This document shows, one piece after another, positions 55,201-64,000 of a stretch of DNA of 64,000 bases. The DNA lies in assembly GCA_019426215.1 (NCBI GenBank), contig CM033400.1, forward strand, positions 24,350,568 through 24,414,567. Reading direction: 5' to 3'. The notes beneath the pieces are model-generated. The model had not been told where the DNA came from. It worked only from the letters and a program-made list of their open reading frames with translations, and searched no databases. How positions within the stretch are numbered: the first letter of the stretch is position 1; each line of letters begins with the position of its first letter. Source of the DNA: Buddleja alternifolia (Eukaryota > Streptophyta > Magnoliopsida > Lamiales > Scrophulariaceae). A program made the position numbers and the translations under genes.

Positions 55201-56078
55201 TAACTCGGGATAATATAGAAAAGACCAACATGTCAATAACCAAAGGGGGCCAGACAATTTGTGAGCATTCGAAGGGTCATTGTTCAAATTAAACATCATA
55301 CGATAAAAGTGAGATAACAATAGTGGAGCTAGCTCGATGGGTCCCATAGTGACAGCAATATTAGCAGACAAAATGAAAAAGGTTTTATTCACCACACAAC
55401 CGGCATTCATAAACAGCCGGGAAAAGATAAAATTCAAAAATAAGACTTCTTCGAAAGATGTAGGTGGGTCATCACAACTAATAAAGAACTTGACTAAGGC
55501 GGTATAAGCGATATTCGCTCCTTTTGATTTACCATGATGTTTTAGCCAGGTTTCGGAGGCTAATAAAAGAGCTCAAGAGTTAGGCAAAGGCTCACCCGTA
55601 GGAAGACTTATACCCGTAGGGGAAAGGCCAGTAATTAGAGCAACATCTTCCAAAGTAATTGTTTGAAAACCACGAGGTAATACAAAACAATTATACGAAG
55701 AATGCCAAGAATACGCAAGGGCATCTGTTGTTACCTGCTCGAAAGGGATGATTGGGTAACAGGCTCCACCTTACATTGAAAAAGAGGGGCATCACCGTCC
55801 AAAGCGGGCCAAGTACCGAGTAAATCAGGAACACCATCCTTAGAGGGTTCGAATGCCTCGGATTGAAATCGAGGCCCGAGCCCAACATGGTTGATAGATT
55901 GACCTCGACGATCGCGGACCCAAGGCGGTATGATATGGGTAGACCCTAGAGTCGAAATCTTCACATCACTGTAGTAAGCCTCGAAATTCTTGATGATTTG
56001 ATAGAGATCTTGGGCATCTTCGCTACCCAAAAGAGTTGCTCGAGCCACTAGACGCGAAATAGCATGAGAGTTAGACAT
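52274..56078 (-). pseudogene. Gypsy-3 antisense gene: plant mobile domain protein with coiled coil
   Basis: The minus-strand ATG is at 56078 (M-S-N-S-H-A-I-S-R). The plant mobile domain (PMD, 'aminotransferase-like') spans about 55790-54806: 'FVLPRGFQTITLEDVALITGLSP', 'IELAPLLLSHFYRMMFNL', 'GPLWLLTCWSFLYYPEL', 'RDLLYADNVPGVEVYNPQ'. A donor GTATTC at about 54806 and acceptor near 54502 define an intron holding a minisatellite; the next exon has 'MNRPWLSRQFHI'. Later parts are basic/acidic linkers (54101-53478) and a coiled coil (52771-52274, 'NQLRGQVTILEGSRD'). Lesions: one frame change near 55745 and a TGA near 55575. PMDs are known from transposons and host silencing factors (MAIL1 type). 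Confidence 0.8.
54548..54638. repeat. 16-bp minisatellite in an intron of the antisense gene
   Basis: About 5.5 units of TGCTCRARATCAAKCA; degenerate copies continue to about 54700. It lies within the inferred intron 54502-54806. Confidence 0.85.
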
Positions 56079-56528
56079 ACTCGAAAACAGTTCGAAAAGG
56101 TTGTCGAGAAGAGATAGAAGGGGATTTCGAAGAAGAAGGAATTTTCGAAAGAGAGAAAGATAAAGAAGGAAGATGATGAATAGTTGGAGAAAGAAAATAA
56201 AGTGAAGGATGATAGTGATGGATAAGAAAAGGAACAAGATATTTATAGGGCTCTAGGTGTTCGATCACGAAAGACACTTCTATGCAGAACAGGAAGAGGG
56301 AAATTTCAATCGTTTTTACCCGTTTAAAAATACGAAGAGGCTCTTACAGAAAGATGACGTAAAAACGAAAATAAAAAGAAGGGAGGTTTTAAAACCCTGA
56401 TCACGAAAAGGTGCCGGGAAAAGGAACGAACACGTTCGTCATATCATTTACGAACCCTTTTGAAACGAAACGATGATTGATAAGGAGACGTGTACATTAA
56501 TATACATGAACTCGAAACGTTCATATTC

Positions 56529-56542
56529 ATTAGGGGGGCATT
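56529..56542 (+). promoter_or_regulatory. Gypsy-3 polypurine tract
   Basis: ATTAGGGGGGCATT directly precedes the 3' LTR. Confidence 0.75.
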
Positions 56543-57398
56543 TGTTTACACTAAAAATAAAATAGGTTGAAAGACCTAAGAAGGCCCAAAGTGAAAGACC
56601 TAAAACAGGCCCAATAGCGATTAATGGGCCCAAAAGTTTAAAAGGCTAAGCCCATCGTAATAACAATAAACCAGGTCTGATGAAGTTAGAGTCAAAGGCC
56701 CGACAATAATATCCCGCCAAAACAAAAGGATTTTAAAAAGAGAAGTTGGAAGCAGTTCTCGACGGTTGAAGAAGCAGGCCCACGACGCAGAAGTACAAAA
56801 GCGGGAAAGAAGAGAGAGAACAGGATCATCAAATCAAAGAACAACTTATTTTTCTCTCTTATCACAGGAGTAGGCGTAAATATAATTAGGAGTAGTTTGT
56901 AGTGTAGATTTTGTTCAAGAATTGCTGGATCCAGTCCCGGAGTTATACCAGTGTTTCATTCATCTGTAACTAGCACGAATTGAAGACTTTTATGGAGGTA
57001 TAGATTACATGCTTTCAGATTTCATTATTTGACAGTAATTTGTATCTTGACGTGAGTTTTCTATTTATTTTCATCGTTTTAAGAAAAGAAAATTCTCACG
57101 TAGGTATAGAATTATTTTGTGTCAGATTTAAGTATCAGAGAGATATTCTTACCTGTACTTGAATTGTTCTTTTATAGTATTATCGTGTCATTCGAAGACA
57201 AAATATATATATATTTCAGTCAGTTGCGGTCCGAATAATTAGTTTAAACACGGCGAAGTGTCAAATTCTGAACCACTGCCTAGCGTATTGAATTTGAGCG
57301 CGAGGGTTGAAAGATAATTCTAAGATAAGAATTATCGCGGGGCTTGGAACACGCAGTTGGATCCACCCTAATCTAGATTGTTTTTTTTTTACGAAACA
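56543..57398 (+). mobile_element. Gypsy-3 3' LTR
   Basis: TGTTTACACT...ACGAAACA with few differences from the 5' LTR; the CATAT duplication follows. Confidence 0.95.
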
Positions 57399-57747
57399 CA
57401 TATACATCCGCCTCGGACGAAATCATAAAGCCATGGCCGGTGGAGCTGGAAAAGCACCGAAAAATAAAGCATCTGATAAGGCAGACAAAATCATAGAAAT
57501 GAGCACGGACGAGGCTACTAATGCCAAAGAGACGATGTACCATGGGAAAGAGAAAGCTTTCAGTAGCTATGAGGATGTTAAATCGGAGGCTCATGATACT
57601 TACAAATCGGCTAAGGATTCCGTCTCTGATCATCAGGCTAAGGAATTATATGAAGCCTCTGAAGAGAGGGTTTCACAAGCTGCAGGAAATACAGTAGGCT
57701 GCAGAGCTATAGATAACTTGTGTGAATTTAGTTCTTATTTTAGCTAG

Positions 57748-59765
57748 TTAGATTTTTCAGTGTATAGTAGATTCATGTAATTGGAAACTTTTTCGTTTAT
57801 AGATATATTGTACTTATTGCAAATCTTGCTCAAGGCTAGTTCTCTAGAAAAAGAACAGCGATCACTGACCCTTTCGATTCTACGTGAGTTGATTGACAAT
57901 ACATCGGAGAACATTATTGAAAACAAAATGTAGTGATAGTAAGTGCCAACAATATAATGTCTATGTCAAGTTTTCTCCAAATAATGATTGTCATCATAAG
58001 TTAATATACATATACAATGAGTAACACTATAAATATCTTGATCATCGCATCAGCACCTCTGAAAGGTCCTTTAACCTGTACAACAGAAAGCAAGCCGATA
58101 CAATATCCTAATCATCGATCTGTTATATATTAATAATCTGATTTCGATCTGGTCGATTCTTGCCATGTCTTATAGTCCTTCTCTCTTCATCTTACTGTCG
58201 TTCATTTATTCTTCCTAGATGTATTTTCGCGCCACTATCATGACTTCGTCTTTGTTATAATATTATAAACTATAATACTTTTGAAGTTGATTGTTATACT
58301 ATCATACTTTTCAAGTTGACTGTTGTAATAAAACAGAGCTCCACTTTCTCACTTTATTATGCATATATATAAAAATCATAACAATTTTTTCATTAATAAT
58401 TAGCTAAGTTAAAAATACCAAATTGAATAAATGACAAGCTCGAGTTACCAAACGCGTAGATCCCGTCAATAAGCATAAATTATCAATGACGCTATAAATG
58501 TTCAATCAAAGAGTTGCAAAAATGTTTAATACAAATAAATAATCCAACAATGAAGATTTCGTGGAAGTAAAAAGAAAACAAAATAACATTGAAGCGGATG
58601 GGACATCTCCTCAACATTTAAGATTTAATAATATTATGATATTGATTCAATACATTTTCTATTCAAAGCATGTCGCAAAGGTTGAATTTCTGCATACACA
58701 ATCTAAGACAAAACAAAGGTATACCCCTTGGAGATTATATTCTATTAATAAAACCCAAAGTTTTGCTGAATGAATGAACAAATTCAAGCCCAATGGTTTA
58801 ATTAATACCACAACAATTAAATTGATGAAAACATATATTCAATTTCACAAGGTTGTGCTGGTTTACTCCCGCAAACATATATTCAATTTCACAAGATTTT
58901 GAGCAATTTTTGGTATTCAGATGGTTTGGTTGGGTTGTCTATCTCTAGCTAATGAAATTCGGTGACGACTACTTAATAAGACTCTCCAACATTTGAGCGA
59001 TTCCTTGCAAAAAGTGAACGCATTCTCACCAAAAGCAAATTCGAGGAAAAATGTCCCTGGCTAGGAAGATTGATACTCAGAAAAGTCTCAATAACTTAAA
59101 ACAGAACCAAAAGACAAATTAGACAACCACAATTTATGACGTCAATATAAGTCGAAGAAAAGATAAGTTGCTAACTACAAGGATACTCACAATCTCAACA
59201 ACCAACTACTTATTGTGCATTTCAATGTTAAAAAGCCAATGTGAATAAACAAAAACTACGCATAATTATAGATTTCGAACTCACTTGTGAGAGCTGACAG
59301 GTACTTGATCTCTAATCAAGGTCACTAGAATACAACAAAGCTTCCATTGATTCTAAAGAAAGAAATGAACTTGATAACTTAAATTTACATAGCAGGAGCT
59401 ACCTTACATTAGTATCATCAGGACTACAGGAACACTTTATCCAAGGTTCTAGAAAGCTACTTTCTTGCCGTCATGAAATTCTTTGCGGAAGATGCAGCAA
59501 ATCAATACCTTTAAGCACGAATTCAGCAGCAGACCATTATTTCCTAATCAACGGTTCCAAATACATGCCCTGAAATAAGAAGCATACAAGAAAATGAATC
59601 AATTTCCAATAATGAGCGACCTTGGAACTAACATCACATCTGGAGTCAGAAAATACTAAAGAAAACGAAAAAAATTGGTAACAGAATAGCAAAAAAGGAG
59701 TACACAGCTTAAAAGTAATCCACTAATTACATACAGCAGCAGCATGGATAAAAGCTACTAATAGT
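57748..59765. other. sequence downstream of the LEA locus, nothing firm
   Basis: AT-rich. A phrase of about 24 nt (around 'acatatattcaatttcac') is repeated at about 58831 and 58877. A minus-strand segment at about 59573 looks like an acceptor followed by ten codons and a stop, but no other exon supports a gene. Confidence 0.4.
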
Positions 59766-59820
59766 CGGGGACGGAGCCAGGATTTTGGTTCGGGGGTTTC
59801 GGGGGGGGGGGGGGGGGGGT
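59766..59820. mobile_element. one end of a hAT-like MITE
   Basis: GGGGACGGAGCCAGGATTTT followed by a long G run (about 59801-59819) resembles the terminus and homopolymer of the MITE at 41747. No matching right terminus was found. Confidence 0.5.
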
Positions 59821-60484
59821 TGTTAAAATATTAAATAGAAAAAAGAATGCGACGAAATGCAGCAAAAACCAGATCTCTTCTTAGTGATCAAATTGTTCTT
59901 GACGGATTCCTAGTATATGTAAGTGTGCTTTGTGATAAAAGTTTCCCTAGTACCCTCCCATTATATACTAACAGGTACATCTAGAATTTAAAGATTACAG
60001 AAAATATTTTATATTCAGTATCATTGCAAAAGATCAAAATAGTAAAATCATGTAGAAATGTGAATGGTGAAATTTCATAGTAAATTAGCAGCAAATTGTC
60101 TTTCTTGCCAAAGCTTGTGCACAAATTTGAATTCGTCCATATATTGCTAATAAGAATGGAAAGCTACCTTAATCCTTTTTCTTTCACTAGCATAGATTTT
60201 TCTGTGCTCGTTGGAGGTCACTAAAAATAACCTCACTTGTGAGTGCACTTGCTTAGACTCTATAAACATATTGCATTCTTCTGGAACTAACCAAAAGCTA
60301 CAAACTGAAGCAAGCAAATTCATGTTGCCACGCTCCCAATTGGAACATGACTAGACCACGCCACCACAATCTGAAACTATTACAGCAAGAAGCCACAAAA
60401 TTGAAAACCAATACATAAATATGCACTCAATGCCGACTTTATAAACTATGATTCTAAAATCTCTGAAGTGGTAAAGTACTATGC
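59821..60484. other. AT-rich intergenic, nothing recognised
   Basis: No supported feature. Confidence 0.4.
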
Positions 60485-60493
60485 CTATAAGTC

Positions 60494-60653
60494 TAGATAG
60501 GCTCTTCTATTGCAAACCTTGTTGCATTTCCTATTGCAATGTATTGGGTGAATGACATGTGTGCAATAAAAAATTAATAATTACAAAGTACCATTCACCC
60601 AACACCCTTGCAATAGGAGATGCAATAAGAATTACAATAGAAGATCTCATTTG
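60494..60653. mobile_element. 160-bp foldback MITE with 9-bp target duplication
   Basis: Direct flanking repeats CTATAAGTC (60485-60493 and 60654-60662). Nearly the whole element folds on itself: arms of about 60 bp share TCTTCTATTG, TTGCAT, TCCTATTGCAA and TTGGGTGAATG in inverted order. The 9-bp duplication suggests a Mutator-like mobiliser. Confidence 0.8.
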
Positions 60654-60880
60654 CTATAAGTCCCAATAGGCAATAACTGAACTAGAGGACTTGGCAATCA
60701 TAAATAAACTATTGAACAGGAATCAAAATGAAATTTCGAAAAGTTGCATATCTAACTGTAGCCTTGAAACAACCCTCCAAATTTACTTTTCAAGTTTGAA
60801 GTAAATGACCAAATATCTGATATATTTTTATATACATACATATCTATAGGGTTCTGGTTTCTTATGAGATAAGTCATAAG

Positions 60881-61704
60881 CATGGTAGTAAATCTCAGTA
60901 TCGGTGTCGATCGGGGTAGGTAGTAAATTTAAGGAAATTTTGGGGATATTCAACATTTCGGTTTCGATTTTAAAAAAATCATGGAAATTTATAGAAATAT
61001 TTGGAAAATCTACGAAGAAACTTTGTGTAACTTTAAATATCATAATTTTGCATTTTTTACATTAATAACATTCCATGTATAATATATGCATAGAATGACT
61101 AAAACCTGTCGTGAAACATATGAAATAACGGTAGTAAAATAATAATTAACATAAGAATTTCATTAAAAGAAAATATACCACAATTTTAGTAAAAATCATT
61201 ATTCAAAACCACATCAAGCTTCTAAAAGGATTTTTATGAGATCTTATTTAAATAATTTTTATTTATATAATTTTTGTTTTTAGGCCCGGATTTTTATTAA
61301 CTTATTGCCTACATCACTTTCAAATTCGTATTTACATTTATTGCTTATTGATTTACATAATTGGTCATTTATTATCTTTTCTTTTAATATGAATGATCAT
61401 TTGACCCTAATTTTTAACTATAAAATATTGAAAAAAAATAAATATCATTTTAAATTTTGAGAAATTTTGGATTTTGATGAAAATTTAGGAAAATTTCGTG
61501 TTTCAGTCAAAATTTCGATGGTTATTTAATAAATGTTATTTTAAATTTCGAGAAATTTCGGGTTTCAGCAAAAATTTAGGAAAATTTCGGGTTTCGGTAG
61601 AAATTTCAAAAGATATTCCACAAAATTAAATCAAAAGTTCGATTTCCCTTCAGGACCCCTGGAAGCCCGAAATTTCGATGTTTCGAGCAAAATTTAAGAC
61701 CCTG
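60881..61704. mobile_element. 824-bp hAT-like non-autonomous element
   Basis: An 8-bp duplication GTCATAAG (60873-60880 and 61705-61712) and short imperfect inverted termini (CATGGTAGTAAAT and, from the right, CAGGGTCTTAAAT). Internally it has many GAAATTTCGGGTTTC-like repeats. No coding capacity. Confidence 0.8.
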
Positions 61705-61798
61705 GTCATAAGTGCTATCTACCCTAATTTCTTCTTTTGTATTTACTTGAAAATATTGCTATATTGGGAAATGGGAATTAGCTGGAGGAAGATCACTC

Positions 61799-62720
61799 AT
61801 GGACCCTATTAATTCAACACAAGCAAAGGACGACCTAGTTACGCCCATCCTTCAGGAGTTGATTCATTATCTATATGAGGATCCATATTATTTAACCCAA
61901 AATACATCTGTTGTCTATAAGTTAATGTCTACTTTGTCCCTATTCCACTAAAATGAGTATAACTTTTAATCGTTGTATCTTCTTTCCTACATCATACGAC
62001 TAAACTACAAAAATCTGCTTTGAAAGTTACACCATTCTTGAATGATTCTCTCTACCTTCTGAATGGACATGATAAGTAGAATGCACATCCTCACATTCCC
62101 ATCCGACATTCTCTATATTGCACATATCAGATTATTTATGATGATCATCAACGAGGAGTTGGTCCGTTATCGGTTGCATTGATGCAAAACATATCTTATA
62201 AAAAAGGTATTAGTATCAATGAGAATAAGAATAGGGAGAAAAAAGTTTCTTCAAGGGAAACGAAGCCAAAAAAACATCGAAAATAAGCTAATCATGACAA
62301 TTCAAATCCAGCTTCAACATTGCTTGGTTCAAGAATTAGAGAAAAATCAGACAAGTTGGAGGAAAATCGTTTTTTAGCTCCAAAGAAGCTATTTATATCG
62401 GATGTCAAGAACAATCAAAATCGGCTCAAGATCACAAAAAAAGATAAATTATTAGAGTATTTAACTGAGTACGAGAAACAACTAGTACATGAACGTGATA
62501 AGGTTCCTACCATTGATGTTTTCGGTAAATCCTATATGTTACACCTTACAAGGTGGCCCGCTACGCGGAATGTTGTTCTTACACATGAATGGAATAAATT
62601 GTTCAGGGGAAATGGACTCTAGACTAGAAATTCGGTTGAGTTGGAGCTATAGGCAAGATTCTAGATTTTGTTTCGTTGTGCATATTAGGAGAGGAAACAA
62701 CAATGGGGAAAACTTTTGCA
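61799..62720 (+). pseudogene. B3-domain (DUF313-like) protein, plus-strand copy
   Basis: It starts M-D-P-I-N-S-T at 61799. The B3-type DNA-binding domain is at 62380-62690: 'KKLFISDVKNNQNRLKITKKDKLLEYL', 'IDVFGKSYMLHLTRWPATRNVVLTHEWNKLFRGNGL', then after a frame change 'ELSWSYRQDSRFCFVVH'-like. This pattern is that of the plant B3 proteins with DUF313, nuclear DNA-binding factors. Stops at about 61950, 62075 and 62284 and a stop after NGL (62620) show decay. Confidence 0.8.
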
Positions 62721-62974
62721 GAGGAGGTAATCGGAGCAAAGATCCACCACAGCTACCTTTACTATCTTCACCTCCTCCACAACATCTTTCGAACATCTTT
62801 CCTCACTGTTATTTTCTCTCCTAACATTAACAACCTAACAAAATCTCGAATCTTGCATGTACCCCTAACAACTCAATTGAATCTTCAGTCTTAGGTTGAA
62901 TTGCCTTGAACAATTTACTTCATTCATGTATTGAATCTTCATTCATGTATAGAACAACATACCTGCACAGCAGG

Positions 62975-63437
62975 CCACCATGAAACAGGCCACCATGAAA
63001 GGGGCATCATAAAGGATTTACCTAAAACATCCATGGTAGGAACCTCAATAACCTTATCACGTACATTCATGTACTAAATTTTTCTCTTACATAGTTAAAT
63101 ACTCCAATAATTTCTCACCTTTTGTGATGTTAAGACGATTTTGATTGTTCTTAACATCCGACAAAAATAGTTTCCTTGAAGAAAAATAATGGTTCAAGTA
63201 TTTCCGCTTGTCTAATTTTTTGTCTAATTCTTGGAGGAAGCAAAATTGGAGCTAGAGCTAGGTCATATGATGAGCTTATTTTTTATGTTTCTTCGGCTTT
63301 GTTTCCTTTGAAAACACTTTTTTTATCCCGTTCTTATTCTTATCAATATTACTACCTTTTGGACAAGATATATGCAGCATCAATGCAATTGACAATGGAT
63401 CAACACCTAATTGTTGATCGTCATAATTAATCTTCTT
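62975..63437 (-). pseudogene. B3-domain protein, inverted minus-strand copy
   Basis: Reading the minus strand from 63437 to 62975 gives a sequence closely related to 62140-62550 of the plus copy, including 'PLSIALM', 'KETKPKKHKK' followed by the same stop, and 'KLFLSDVKNNQNRLNIT' then 'EKLLEYL'. Further stops are in the B3 domain. The plus-strand open frame at 63176-63430 is the shadow of this copy. Confidence 0.75.
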
Positions 63438-64000
63438 GTTTTTCTTTAATTAACTCCATTAACCCTGGTGAAGATCATCAAGTATATTTTTCTCTTATTA
63501 TCAATATGATATGATCATCAACATATCAATTCCAAACAGTCTTAAATTGGCTTTTTGTTCAGCCCCTTAACCTTTGACGTTTTACTATCAAAATAAAAAA
63601 TATTCAAATCCAAAGACATTCAAGTCCTACAAATGGTTTAGGCTTCCGGAGGATTTTTCTCAGGTTTGAAAAAAGTAATTTTGTGTTGAATAATTTTAGT
63701 TCAAAAGCTTCTTGGATGTTATGGTGGCTTTCTTGGGTTGGCGAATATGGTTTGAAGTTGTCAAGAAAGTTGGGTTTTGGCAAGATATTTTTAGAAATAA
63801 TTAAGGGGATAAAATAATTATTTGATTGATCTAGTTTTTAACTATGATCGTCATTACAAACAAACAAAAAAAAGAACTAAGTGAAGCATCTTTTAACTCA
63901 TCACCTTCTTCTCCATCCTTTTCTTCTTCACGTTATTCTTCTCCATTAATACAACATTTTCAGGTCCTAGCTGCCCACCTACATGGTATTTACCAAAAAT
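63438..64000. other. AT-rich end of window, nothing recognised
   Basis: No supported gene or repeat terminus. Confidence 0.4.

Larger units (their letters stand above)
43615..57398 (+). mobile_element. Gypsy-3: Ty3/gypsy (Tat/Ogre-like) retrotransposon with antisense PMD gene
   Basis: A 13,784-bp element with LTRs of 862 and 856 bp that look nearly identical and a perfect target duplication CATAT (43610-43614 and 57399-57403). Order: Gag with repeats, protease, RT, RNase H, integrase, antisense gene, polypurine tract, 3' LTR. The protease site VDNGA and the apparent second RNase H fit the Tat/Ogre clade. Few LTR differences suggest it is the youngest large insertion here. Confidence 0.95.
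41684..57747 (+). pseudogene. LEA (D-29/ECP63-like) gene disrupted by transposons
   Basis: Host gene in pieces. Exon 1 from ATG 41684 begins M-E-L-F-V-V-C-L-T-A-V-A (short signal-like N-terminus), then 'PEEWSWGHE'. Exon 2 from 43231 has 'GFGLNTAKDVAQMFMGKAKDYASKST'-type repeats, and exon 3 starts at 43411 (TTGCAG acceptor) with 'ETSEYASDKANNARE'. It is broken by Gypsy-3 at 43614 and resumes at 57404 with Lys/Ala-rich LEA repeats ('DVKSEAHDTYKSAKDSVSD'). LEA proteins of this type protect seeds during drying. Lesions besides the insertions: stop at 42235, TAA with frame change at about 43486, and a frame change after 57404. No functional protein can be made. Confidence 0.8.

Noticed and set aside
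59540..59575. Possible last exon on the minus strand (ten codons after an AG, then TAA)
   Set aside because: No partner exon or similarity was found upstream; too little to call a gene.

Overview
This is a eudicot-type nuclear plant window, dominated by nested transposable elements. No prokaryotic features, rRNA or tRNA genes were seen. Only two host-derived loci are recognisable, and both look dead or badly damaged: a seed-type LEA (D-29/ECP63-like) gene and an inverted pair of B3-domain (DUF313-like) sequences.

Left block (1-7.5 kb): a minus-strand Ty3/gypsy element (5' LTR 4633-5168, gag) is interrupted by a minus-strand Ty1/copia element (LTR about 1510-3304, leader, gag start). That copia gag is in turn interrupted by a MITE running off the left edge. 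A small Helitron (5556-5963) and a foldback element follow.

Middle block (7.5-24 kb): the protease of a decayed Tat-type gypsy element is split by an 11.3 kb copia element (7522-18862, target duplication GGATG), whose reverse transcriptase is split by a solo LTR (14357-15891, target duplication GGATA). The remainder of the Tat element includes an antisense gene and a probable 3' LTR.

Right block (24.8-57.8 kb): an internally deleted PIF/Harbinger element (24814-26506) lies upstream of the LEA locus. The LEA promoter, with an ABA-response element, has been separated from its ATG by a 14.65 kb Tat-type gypsy element (Gypsy-2, 26922-41571). That element carries a one-LTR gag-only retroelement in its gag. 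LEA exon 1 carries a hAT-like MITE, intron 1 a Tourist-like MITE, and exon 3 is split by a second complete gypsy element (Gypsy-3, 43615-57398, target duplication CATAT). Both gypsy elements carry an antisense, intron-containing gene between pol and the 3' LTR: a putative gypsy-type transposon domain in Gypsy-2 and a plant mobile domain in Gypsy-3.

The right end (58-64 kb) holds two further MITEs and the B3 sequences.

The most novel-looking signal is in the 5' leaders of the two copia elements. Each has an array of three or four hairpins in which the loop is nearly invariant while the stem differs from copy to copy yet stays self-complementary. Both arrays end roughly 180-200 bp before the gag start. 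This is a covariation signature of a conserved RNA structure, perhaps a packaging or translation signal. A second notable signal is two intron-like insertions inside the Gypsy-2 integrase.
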